Shown here one piece after another: positions 1 through 9,167 of a stretch of DNA of 64,000 bases. This DNA comes from Epiperipatus broadwayi. Taxonomy: Eukaryota; Onychophora; Udeonychophora; Euonychophora; Peripatidae. Within the stretch, counting starts at the first letter, position 1; every line of letters begins with the position of its first letter. The notes beneath the pieces were generated by a model. That model was not told the DNA's origin. It ran no database searches and saw only the letters and a list, made by a program, of their open reading frames with translations. The stretch spans positions 186,001 to 250,000 of the forward strand of contig JAQFVV010006648.1 of assembly GCA_028023455.1 (NCBI GenBank), written 5' to 3'. Both the position numbers and the translations under genes were made by a program.

Positions 1-540
1 ACATAGAAATAATTCTCATGGAAAAAAATTATCCATCAACTGTCATCAAGACAACTTTTAACAGAGAACATAAAGAGATGTCAAAAACAATTATTAGTAC
101 TGAAGTGCATCCATTCATACCAAGAATGGTAGGAAAATTAAAGAAAATCTGTCATCAAGGCCATCTCACACTTCCACAAATTCTAACTTATACAAAGCCT
201 AAAGTGGAAATGCTGAAAAACAAAAACAACATTTATGAAATATCATGTGAATGTGGAAAGAAAGGATATTAATGAGATCTGTTACTCTGTTGAATAGCAA
301 TTGAAAGAACACAAACTAACGACTAAAAAAGAATAAAAAGATCATGTATAAAATAGCAGACTAAAAATACAAATATTGGACAGAGAGAAAAAAGTGCGCA
401 AGAAGAGACATCAATGGAGCTGCTCATATGGCAATGGCAAATAATCCTACAAGTCAATCCAGTGTGACAATATATAATGACTGGAAGCCTCTAATTAACC
501 CCACTCTTAGAAAAAAGTATTAAAAAATTTGGAGGTAAAA
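1..540 (+). pseudogene. Decayed Penelope-like element (family 1), GIY-YIG endonuclease tail
   Basis: The stretch open at 18-272 matches, in order, the C-terminal part of the PLE copy at 4983-5609: TKPKVEML against TKPKLEML, then IYEISCECG against IYEIPCECG at the start of the GIY-YIG domain. About ten residues are missing after KKICHQ. The frame breaks near 265, just where the RTYIGE half of the domain should follow. The rest can be followed in other frames to a stop at 521-523 (AAHMAMANNP, then LRKKY, against AAHMTMAKNP and LRKKW). This is a dead, 5'-cut copy whose upstream part lies outside the window or was never inserted. In PLEs this domain nicks the target site. The family assignment is firm and no function is expected. 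Confidence 0.85.
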
Positions 541-600
541 AAGCTGATCTAAACCAAGTATCATAAATAAGCATATAATTCTTTTATTGAATAATGTCTT

Positions 601-760
601 TGACATAACACCCCAGTTGGTTAGCGTGTTGGCTTAAAATTGTCTATTCAAAAATCTAAAGATATAAGTTTAACTCCTTTGCTAATACTGTCTCTGGTCA
701 GGCTAGCAACACATGAAGAAGAGCGGTGAAAAATAGCATTCTAAACATTATGTTATTTAC
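601..760 (+). repeat. Degenerate family-1 PLE 3' region (tRNA-like segment plus hammerhead-like motif)
   Basis: This aligns with the segment after the PLE stop at 8730. CCCAGTTGGTTAGCGTG resembles the A-box and D-arm, and TCTGGTCAGGC is the conserved linker. ATGAAGAAGAG corresponds to CTGAAGAAGAG of the hammerhead-like motif. The B-box is lost. It sits directly after the decayed endonuclease tail, so it is the 3' end of the same old insertion. Confidence 0.7.
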
Positions 761-799
761 TAACCTATGTTATTTATTTGTGTGTTATTACTAACAGTC

Positions 800-3700
800 G
801 TTTTTTAAATAAAGTTTAAAATTTTCTAGACATTCAAAATTTAATGATAGATGATAGAAATAGTCTGATATATTATCTCGTCTAATATTCCATCAGCACA
901 AACCGTCAGAAAAATAATTAATCATACGACAATAATCAATATTTTAAAATGTTTTACCATTATTTCTATTTTCTGTTGGATTGACACACTAAGGATAGAA
1001 AAGCTCCATAATAGGATCCTAGAAATCTAACTTAAACTATGTTTTCTGACTATGCTTAGATTTTAATGAATCAAAATTAGACAAAAGTAAATCTAATTTA
1101 TAGTCATTATGATTTTGTCCAACGCTCTTTTACACCAAAATAATAATCTTATTTTAAAATCATTTATTTTTTTTCCTTTAATAATTTCAAAACTATTTAA
1201 TTAAAAAAATAAATTGATGGATGACATCACATATCGCTTGTTAAAGTTTCGAATAAATCATAATTCTGAGGACTGTAGGTAACGAAAATTTTCTCCAGAC
1301 ATTCAGAATCCTTATTAAGTTTTTATATACTTAGAGAAATATCTGAAAATTTCAAATTAAAGTCAAATAAATCCCACATGAATAAACGTCAAGTAAATGG
1401 TTATATTTTTGTGGTTAAAATGTAGTTTCTGCTTGTATGCTAAAAGCATTCTTCCATTTCTAAAATATGCAACATTTATATAATTATATTTATAAATTGT
1501 ATATATAACAAATACAAAAGTATAATATCCTTTATGAATATATATATATATATATATATATATACTAACTAATTAAAACAGAGCCTTTACTTAGTTAATC
1601 TTATAAAGCTTATCAAATTGATATAAAACGTATTTTGTAATCTTTCTATCGGTCATCCACATTGTATTTCAAATATAACTAAAACGATTGGGAGAGTTTA
1701 CAAACATAACGTATATTATCGGACAGTTTAAGCTAATTATAACTTTATTCAAATCTATATGGCATTTAAACACTTGCAGCTCAGTTGCATGCCAATTGTA
1801 ACATTTTAAGGATGGATTGGTGGATGCTTCATCATTCCAAGCTAACCCTATTTCTAAGGCCTACTGGGATGATGATGATGGTACAGAACATCTATAATCT
1901 TAATTGCCCGGGCACCAAATTGCAACTTTAATAAAATATAAAGGTTAAATCTCATTTCAATAACTTTCAGTAATAATATTTAATGAATGGGTTAATAAAT
2001 AATCAATCGATTAAGAGACCACTGAGAATGTTTTAAAAATAATTATATTAAGATTCTTGGAAATTCTTGGTTATTCTCAGTATGCTTCCATTCACCATCA
2101 TTAAAGCTACAATTAAAATTTTGTACCAATTACAAAGTTCTATATCCATCTCCACCTTCCTGATCCACCCCTCTATCAACCTTACATCCATAGTTCTATT
2201 ATATTATTATCTGTTTTACTTGTTAAATTTTCTATTTTGCTAGCTCATTTCTCCCATTACAATCTCTTCTCAGGGTTTTTAGAACAATTAGGTGTGGAAA
2301 TCAAACAAACTGTGATAGATTATTGGTGATAAACACTCCTCTCATGATCACCTCCAAGATGATCTTGGGCTATCTTTAATGTAGTTTAATATCCAATTAC
2401 ATTAAAGTTCGGAATAATTTAAGCTTAGTAAATCTTTTAGAAATACATTATAAGCATATTCACAATTATAACAAAATTATAAAGAAATGCGTCTAGAGAG
2501 GTGTTTGAATGCAACGGATGGGGAAATGATTTTATGCCCACCCCTGCATTCACTATCACTCAATAACAATCCCTATTCACAATTTATACCTCAACTATAT
2601 TAAATTATTTGGTAATTCTAAGTATCAGAAATTAACCATTTTAGATAATTTTACCGGATATTATTTACGAAAATAATAATATATTGATGTATGATTGGAT
2701 TTGAGTTGTCTAGATAATAATAACCCACAAAAACATTGAGACATACGCAAATTTTATTTAAAACAAATAACAAATTTTATTAATATACTACAATTCAATA
2801 CAGAATATACACACTCGCTTGATTACTCGCATGGCTTCCCGTGAACTACAACCGTATTATGATAAAAACAAAACTAAACAAATAAATATCCCTAAATCAA
2901 TGGATAATATCAATATTCATTTCCTAATTATCAGAGAATCAGGATTACCATGGAGTAATATTAATATCAAATGGAAAAAGTAATGTTTACCTTCACATAT
3001 ATTATGTCTTCATTTTCATTTTATCCTATATACAATGTATATTAAATTTCTTCCCATGTTTAATGCTTTTAAATTACTGATTTGTTTTTAGAGCTAATTC
3101 TTCCCATAACGAAATTTAATAATTCTATTTAACTATTTTAATTTAACATTCCTTCGCAAACTTACTAATTTTATTTCATCATTTTGATCTAACATTCTTT
3201 TGCCCTAATCTTTACAATAGATATACTTTATGTATGGTGGGACTAAGTTAATTCAAACAAATCGGTATCTAGATCAATCATCATCATACGTGCACATACC
3301 CTATATTCATGTTTTTATGACCCTAATAATATTTTAATAATATTACCTTTTCAGCGAAGTTCTGAGCTGGCTGTGGAAATATTTATTAGATAATGTCATA
3401 TACGCACTGCTTACACTTACAGGTTTTATTTAACCCTTAAATTTAATATTTATTACATTTATTTCTTTTGGATCTAATTGATAAATTAAACTAGATCAAC
3501 AAAACAATATTCAAGTACACCAATCACACATACATTATCTGCATTCATCCTGATATCAAATTCAGTTTGTGACCCTGTAACCCTGTATTGACATTTATAA
3601 ATAATGCTTATAATAGCTATCTTTCATACACCCATAAGGAATATCAAACATTAACATGAGACAGGAAGTGACCCTAATAAGAGAAAACCTTTTCACTAAG

Positions 3701-4471
3701 GTTGAGATATGCTAGGATTTTTATCGCTAGTCATATAAAGAGACTTGGGTTTACCTATCAACCTCTGGCCATCAAGAAAGAAATCTTCTTACGGTGTATA
3801 GAATAACCAAGTGGGAAAAGCTCTTCCACTGTGTTTAAATACTTTATTATTTATAGCATAAATATCTTAGTGAGTTATGGATTACTGGCTTGCTGGAGAC
3901 AATTTGTCCATCGACATTAAATACCAAGTAGAAACATCAACTTTACAAGTAAAACTTTCATTTCTACAATATTCTTGCGAGTTAGTGCACTGGAATATGA
4001 GCCAACAATCTTTCCAAGCATTAATCAGCTTGTATCTGGCCTTAATTTTATGATAATAATAATAACAAATAATAAGAAATGTGTGTTAAATTTTTAAAAC
4101 CTTTTCTCTGCACTTTTATGAGATAATGATGATGTTTTAGCAATAGTCACACAATATTTTATAAACATAGCAATAAGTTTAAGCATTTGACAATAACTTC
4201 TGATCCCATTCATTCAAAACATTTCCCTCAATAATAATATCTCTCTCTTTTTTTAAAAAAAAATGTTTGTAAAGCATTTAAAATTAGGCACATACAGAAT
4301 GATATGATATTCTTAACCTACCCCCCCCCCCCCCAATTGATAATGATAATAAAAGCATTTAAAATAAACACATACAAAATAATCTGCCATCAATATCTCT
4401 ACCCCCAAAATAAAAACAAGTATAATTGTGACATGAATTAATTCTAAGTGGATATATATGATAAAACACAA
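800..4471. other. AT-rich intergenic DNA, no gene recognised
   Basis: No open frame of useful length and no recognised family. Landmarks are a TA run at 1539-1564, a run of 14 C at 4321-4334, and a short imperfect direct repeat (AAAGCATTTAAAAT type) at about 4274-4300 and 4353-4385 on either side of the C run. Confidence 0.6.
1539..1564. repeat. (TA)n microsatellite
   Basis: Thirteen uninterrupted TA units. Confidence 0.95.
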
Positions 4472-4486
4472 AGAAAGAAATTATTT
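4472..4486. repeat. Target-site duplication, left copy
   Basis: AGAAAGAAATTATTT, identical to 9153-9167. The bases beyond the 15 differ on both sides, so the length is well defined. Confidence 0.8.
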
Positions 4487-4611
4487 TTCTGAAGGTTTGT
4501 GATGATGGTGTTCTAGCTGTATTTTTATATTGGACTATTTCCATCATCTAATATGTGTGTTGAATGTCTTTAGAAACGTTTAATTTTTAGTTAAATATTC
4601 CGAATGCATTC

Positions 4612-4802
4612 AACTGTTAGTAATATCACAGCAAACAGGTTAGTATATGCACCAACTGTGAGTAATATCACAGCAAACAGGTTAGTATATGCACCAACTG
4701 TTAGTAATATCACAGCAAACAAATGTTAATAATATCACAGCAAACAGGTTAGTATATGCACTAACTGTTAGTAATATCACAGCAAACAGGTTAGTATACG
4801 CA
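4612..4802 (-). repeat. Minisatellite, about 42-bp unit, PLE pseudo-LTR (downstream copy)
   Basis: Units of about 42 bp read GTGCATATACTAACCTG then TTTGCTGTGATATTACTAAC on the minus strand, with one shortened unit. Copies occur at the same place in all three pseudo-LTRs, between the hammerhead-like motif and the ORF start. Confidence 0.85.
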
Positions 4803-4843
4803 CAACGTTTTGAGAGGTATTTTTCTCCCCTCTTCTTCAGGTG
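4799..4843 (-). ncRNA. Hammerhead-like motif, PLE 3' region (downstream copy, core mutated)
   Basis: Minus strand: CTGAAGA (4840-4834), helix II AGAGG/CCTCT, then CAAAACGTTGTG where the copy at 7650-7690 has CGAAACGTTGTG. The conserved G of GAAA is lost, so cleavage is unlikely. Confidence 0.4.
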
Positions 4844-4868
4844 TTGCTGGCCTGACCAGTGACAGTAC

Positions 4869-4951
4869 TAGCATGGGATTCGAACCTGGGTCCTTAGATT
4901 CTTGATTATGGAAATTTAAGGTAATGCTCTAACCAACTGAGCCATCCTGCC
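4869..4951 (-). other. tRNA-like segment in the PLE 3' region (downstream copy)
   Basis: Reading the minus strand: A-box TGGCTCAGTTGG (4944-4933) with a perfect D-arm GCTC/GAGC, and B-box GGTTCGAATCC (4886-4876). The acceptor and T stems do not pair well, so this is tRNA-derived rather than a tRNA gene. It starts about 30 bp after the endonuclease stop. Confidence 0.7.
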
Positions 4952-4982
4952 AAAGGCAACAGTATGTAGTAATTTCATATAC

Positions 4983-7435
4983 TTATCTATGAGGTTCCTC
5001 CTGATTTCTCCACTTTTTCCTAAGAGCAAAGTTGATTAGTGGTTTCCATACATTATGTATAGTCACACTAGGTTGGCTTATGGGATTTTTTGCCATTGTC
5101 ATGTGAGCAGCTTCTTTAAATTTTCTTCTTTGTACCTTTTCTTCTTTATCCAATATTTTTGTATTTTCCCAATTGAACGTATGTTCATTGGTCCATACAT
5201 GGTCTGCTACCTTAGACACATCTGTTTTCTCTCTTCTAATCATCAGTTTATGTTCTTGCAAGCACTTTTGAATGGGACGACTGTTCTCACCAATATATGT
5301 TCTTCCACATTCACATGGTATTTCATAGATGCAGTTTTTTCTTTTCAGCATTTCAAGTTTAGGCTTTGTAGATGTTAGAATTCCTCGTAGTGTGGTATGG
5401 CTCTGGAAAGCTGTTCTGATGTTATACTGATTGCAAATTTTCCTTAATTTGTCTGCTATTTTTGGAATGTATGGGTACACTACAGTACCAATAATTGTCT
5501 TTTCTCTTGATGGTTCTTTTTGTTGTCTATTTAATGTTTTCTTAATAACAGCTGATGGATAACCATTTTTCATAAGAGTTTGTTCTATATAGATCTTTTC
5601 TTTTTCCAAATCACTAGTTTCTGAACAAACTTCTTTTGCTCTGTTCCATAGTGATAGTATAACCCCATGTTTTGTGTTTCTGGTGTGATTAGATGTATAG
5701 GCTAGGTATTTTCCTGTATGTGTAGGTTTTCAGTAAACTGTAGTTTTGATTTTGCCATGAGGGAGTCTTGTCACAAGAACATCTAAGAATGCCAATTTTT
5801 GTTCTTGTTCTGGTTCTATTGTAAATTTAATTGAAGAGGATATGTTGTTGATGTGTGTCCAGAAAGTTTGTAGAAATGCTTCACCATGTGGCCATACAAC
5901 AAATGTATCATCCACATAGTGAAGCCAAACTTTAGGTGGATAAGGAGTAGTTTCTATGGCTGTGGTTTCAAGTTCTTCCATGTAAATATTGCTAATCAGG
6001 GGAGACAATGGTGAGCCCATAGCCATTACTTTATTTGTTGGAAGAACTCTGTGTTATATTGAAAGTAGGTTGTTTTTATACAGAAAGTTAATAGTTCCAT
6101 TATGCTATCAATAGGAAGAGCTGTTCTGGTTTGTAAACTATTATCATTATTTAACCTTTTTTTTACAATAGACAATGCTTCTTCACATGGTACATTTGTG
6201 AATAAACTTTCCACATCAAAGCTTACCAGTAAGTCAGTTCTTTCAATTTTCATGTTCTTGATTAATTCTACAAAGTGTCTAGAATCCCTGACAAATGATT
6301 GGGTCTTGCATGCCAAAGGACTTAGAACTTTGAGAAGAAATCTTGCCAAATTTTGGCAAGGTGAATCTCTAGAACTAACAATAAGTCGTAATGGAACATG
6401 ATTCTTATGGATTTTAGGTAGACCATAAAGATGAGGAATTTTGCTGAAATATGATGTTATTTTATTCTTTTCTGAATCAGTGAAGTACTTGCGATGCTTT
6501 CTGAGTAATGCTTGTAACTTTGTTTCCATACTTGGTATCGGATCTTTTGCCACTTTTCTATATTGGCCTGCTGTGAGGAGTTCTTGTATTTTGTTGTCTT
6601 AATCAGTTGTATCCATTACAACTGTTGCATTGCCTTTGTCAGCAGGGAGAATAATTATAGATTTATCTACTTTGAGAGATTTAATTGCTTTCCTCTCCCC
6701 ATAGGATATGTTTGACTTTAATTTTTGTTGCTTGTCAAGGGTTCTTTTTATTCTCCAGCGTAATTCTGCTGCTTCTTCTAAAGGCAATTTTTGAGTGACT
6801 TCCTCAGTGGCTGCCATTATATCTAATAAGGGGATATTAGATGGTGTTATGGCAAAGTTTAATCCTCTTTCAAGAACAGAAATTTCAGTATCTGTTAGAT
6901 GTTTAGAACTTAGATTTTTAACAGATGAAGTTGTTACATTGCTTGGTACATTATGATTTTTGATATGCCCATGTAGGTTAGCAAGTTTCTTCTTTTGACA
7001 TTCTTTTATTTTTCCATGTAATATAGAATATGATTTTCTTACTGCTTGAAAAACTCTCATGTAGTCATCATCAGTAAGTTTATTTTTTAGAAGACATTCT
7101 ACAGTATTAATTGAATGCATTGTTTGATACTTAGAAAACCTTTGAGCATTTATTCTTTCTCTTAACAGAGCTTCACTTGCTCTCTGAGTAATTTTCTCAG
7201 CTCTCTGAGAGTGAATTGGAGGTTTTAGTTGCAAACCTTTAGGAATTATTCCTTCCGATTTACATTTACATAGGAAAGTTAAATGATTTTCTACTTTGGC
7301 CAGATTTAGACATAGTTTTTCGTAATGTCTAAAGTTTAATATAGTATCAGGTCCATACTGAATACTTAGTGTTTTTCTGAAGGTTTGTGATGATGGTGTT
7401 CTAGCTGTATTTTTATATTGGACTATTTCCATCAT
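4983..7435 (-). pseudogene. Family-1 PLE polyprotein: reverse transcriptase plus GIY-YIG endonuclease, three lesions
   Basis: The ORF starts at the ATG at 7435 (MMEIVQYKNT), the point where both pseudo-LTR copies also run into the ORF. The N-terminal region ends in LPADKGNATVV, the usual entry into the PLE reverse transcriptase. Then follow LYGLPKIHKNHVPLR, FDVESLFTNVP (motif A), AMGSPLSPLISNIYMEE (motif B), LHYVDDTFVVW (catalytic YVDD intact), LAFLDVLV and KPTHTGKYL. The C-terminal domain has IYEIPCECGRTYIGE (GIY-YIG) and a basic tail ending at 4983. Three breaks are seen: an in-frame TAA at 6599-6601, a frameshift at about 6026, and an in-frame TGA at 5730-5732. Otherwise the frame is open for about 2.45 kb, so decay is recent. 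In this family the RT primes from the nick made by GIY-YIG. Confidence 0.9.
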
Positions 7436-7499
7436 CTAATATGTGTGTTGAATGTCTTTAGAAAAGTTTAATTTTTAGTTAAATATTCCAAATGCATTC

Positions 7500-7650
7500 A
7501 ACTGTTAGTAATATCACAGCAAACAGGTTAGTATATGCACCAACTGTTAGTAATATCACAGCAAACAAATGTTAATAATATCACAGCAAACAGGTTAGTA
7601 TATGCACTAACTGTTAGTATTATCACAGCAAACAGGTTAGTATACGCACA
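7500..7650 (-). repeat. Minisatellite, PLE pseudo-LTR (upstream copy)
   Basis: Same approximately 42-bp unit as 4612-4802, with one unit fewer. It lies immediately upstream of the main ORF start on the minus strand. Confidence 0.85.
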
Positions 7651-7690
7651 ACGTTTCGAGAGGTATTTTTCTCCCCTCTTCTTCAGGTGT
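7650..7690 (-). ncRNA. Hammerhead-like motif, PLE pseudo-LTR (upstream copy, core intact)
   Basis: Minus strand: CTGAAGA (7686-7680; position 7 of the hammerhead core is free), helix II AGAGG/CCTCT, one extra C, then GAAAC (7657-7653) followed by GTTGTG. Helix III would be the self-complementary ACGT with U as the cleavage-site base. Helix I is short (CAC/GTG). The extra C at the base of helix II is not canonical, so activity is uncertain. This is the only family-1 copy here that keeps GAAA. Confidence 0.45.
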
Positions 7691-7714
7691 TGCTGGCCTG
7701 ACCAGTGACAGTAC

Positions 7715-7797
7715 TAGCATGGGATTCGAACCTGGGTCCTTAGATTCTTGATTATTGAAATTTAAGGTAACGCTCTAACCAACTGAGCCATCCTGCC
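7715..7797 (-). other. tRNA-like segment, PLE pseudo-LTR (upstream copy)
   Basis: A-box TGGCTCAGTTGG (7790-7779) and B-box GGTTCGAATCC (7732-7722) are both intact. The layout equals the other two copies. As part of the upstream pseudo-LTR it could act as an internal RNA polymerase III promoter for the PLE, which is inference. Confidence 0.7.
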
Positions 7798-7828
7798 AAA
7801 GGCAAAAGTATGTAGTAATTTCATATAC

Positions 7829-8194
7829 TTATCTATGAGGTTCCTCCTGATTTCTCCACTTTTTCCTCAGAGCAAAGTTGATTAGTGATTTCCATACATT
7901 ATGTATAGTCACACTAGGCTGGCTTATGGGATTTTTTGCCATTGTCATGTGAGCAGCTTCTTTAAATTTTCTTCTTTGTACCTTTTCTTCTTTATCCAAT
8001 ATTTTTGTATTTTCCCAATTGAACGTATGTTCATTGGTCCATACATGGTCTGCTACCTTAGACACATCTGTTTTCTCTCTTCTAATCATCAGTTTATGTT
8101 CTAGCAAGCGCTTTTGAATGGGACGGCTGGTCTCACCAATATATGTTCTTCCACATTCACATGGTATTTCATAGATGCAGTTTTTTCTTTGCAG
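7829..8194 (-). pseudogene. 5'-truncated family-1 PLE copy: GIY-YIG endonuclease tail
   Basis: Starts abruptly at LQRKNCIYEIPCECG and runs open through RTYIGETSRPIQKR to the normal stop at 7829. It is almost identical to the tail of the main ORF. It lies just upstream, in tandem, of the main copy and contributes the upstream pseudo-LTR. Its 5' edge (about 8195) directly touches the inverted plus-strand copy. Without the RT it is not autonomous. Confidence 0.85.
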
Positions 8195-8199
8195 CATAA

Positions 8200-8730
8200 C
8201 CATCAAGAGAAAAGACAATTATTGGTACTGTAGTGTATCCATACATTCCAAAAATAGCAGACAAATTAAGGAAAATCTGCAATCAGTATAACATCAGAAC
8301 AGCTTTTCAGAGCCATACCACACTACGAGGAATTCTAACATCTACAAAGCCTAAACTTGAAATGCTGCAAAGAAAAAACTGCATCTATGAAATACCATGT
8401 AAATGTGGAAGAACATATATTGGTGAGACCAGCCGTCCCATTCAAAAGCGCTTGCAAGAACATAAACTGATGATTAGAAGAGAGAAAACAGATGTGTCTA
8501 AGGCAGCAGACCATGTATGGACCAATGAACATACGTTCAATTGGGAAAATACAAAAATATTGGATAAAGAAGAAAAGGTACAAAGAAGAAAATTTAAAGA
8601 AGCTGCTCACATGACAATGGCAAAAAATCCCATAAGCCAACCTAGTGTGACTATACATAATGTATGGAAATCACTAATCAACTTTGCTCTGAGGAAAAAG
8701 TGGAGAAATCAGGAGGAACCTCATAGATAA
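8200..8730 (+). pseudogene. Inverted 5'-truncated family-1 PLE copy: GIY-YIG endonuclease tail
   Basis: The match begins at about 8200 (PSREKTIIGTVV) and is open to the stop at 8730, with IYEIPCKCGRTYIGET and the same basic C-terminus as the minus-strand copies. It is fused head-to-head to the copy at 7829-8194, forming a large palindrome. There is no natural start codon here; GTG at 8233 is only the first possible initiation triplet. It is followed by its own complete 3' region to 9152. Confidence 0.85.
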
Positions 8731-8761
8731 GTATATGAAATTACTACATACTGTTGCCTTT

Positions 8762-8847
8762 GGCAGGATGGCTCAGTTGGTTAGAGCGTTACCTTAAATT
8801 TCAATAATCAAGAATCTAAGGACCCAGGTTCGAATCCCATGCTAGTA
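8762..8847 (+). other. tRNA-like segment in the PLE 3' region (inverted copy)
   Basis: A-box TGGCTCAGTTGG at 8769-8780 and B-box GGTTCGAATCC at 8827-8837, with D-arm GCTC/GAGC. The intervening anticodon region is long and AT-rich and does not form a standard arm. Confidence 0.7.
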
Positions 8848-8869
8848 CTGTCACTGGTCAGGCCAGAAA

Positions 8870-8912
8870 CACCTGAAGAAGAGGGGAGAAAAATACCTCT
8901 CAAAACGTTGTG
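8870..8912 (+). ncRNA. Hammerhead-like motif, PLE 3' region (inverted copy, core mutated)
   Basis: CTGAAGA at 8873-8879 and helix II AGAGG (8880-8884) with CCTCT (8896-8900), then CAAAAC instead of CGAAAC. It starts 36 bp after the B-box. Confidence 0.4.
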
Positions 8913-9060
8913 CGTATACTAACCTGTTTGCTGTGATATTACTAACAGTTAGTGCATATACTAACCTGTTTGCTGTGATATTATTAACATTTGTTTGCTG
9001 TGATATTACTAACAGTTGGTGCATATACTAACCTGTTTGCTGTGATATTACTAACAGTTG
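8911..9060 (+). repeat. Minisatellite, PLE 3' region (inverted copy)
   Basis: Same approximately 42-bp unit in the opposite orientation to 4612-4802 and 7500-7650. It ends 64 bp before the ATGATGGAAATAG of the ORF start. Confidence 0.85.
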
Positions 9061-9152
9061 AATGCATTTGGAATATTTAACTAAAAATTAAACTTTTCTA
9101 AAGACATTCAACACACATATTAGATGATGGAAATAGTCCAATATAAAAATAC

Positions 9153-9167
9153 AGAAAGAAATTATTT
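9153..9167. repeat. Target-site duplication, right copy
   Basis: AGAAAGAAATTATTT, the partner of 4472-4486. It abuts the plus-strand partial PLE copy. Confidence 0.8.

Larger units (their letters stand above)
4487..9152 (-). mobile_element. Composite family-1 Penelope-like element with 15-bp target-site duplication
   Basis: The 15-mer AGAAAGAAATTATTT occurs at 4472-4486 and 9153-9167, exactly bounding this 4,666-bp block. On the minus strand the order is: a 5'-cut copy (endonuclease tail 8194-7829, then 3' region), a near full-length ORF (7435-4983), and a second 3' region that runs into the first codons of the ORF again before ending at 4487. Head-to-head with this lies an inverted partial copy on the plus strand (about 8200-9152), also ending a few codons into the ORF start. 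Flanking direct copies of the 3' region (pseudo-LTRs) plus an inverted 5'-cut copy match the classic layout of Penelope-like elements. The single outer duplication implies that the whole array inserted at once. Confidence 0.85.

Noticed and set aside
1260-1300. CTGAGGA followed by GAAA, possible hammerhead
   Set aside because: No helix I or helix II pairing around the two boxes; chance match in AT-rich DNA.
4321-4334. Run of 14 C as a possible sequencing or assembly problem
   Set aside because: Homopolymers of this size occur naturally and nothing around it suggests misassembly; kept only as a landmark.
5055-5378. Plus-strand open frame opposite the PLE endonuclease (also at 7901-8104 and, reversed, 8335-8658)
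   Set aside because: It is the antisense shadow of the GIY-YIG coding sequence and repeats wherever that sequence does.
8762-8847. Functional tRNA gene
   Set aside because: A and B boxes and D-arm are good, but acceptor, anticodon and T stems do not pair, and it recurs as part of a mobile element.
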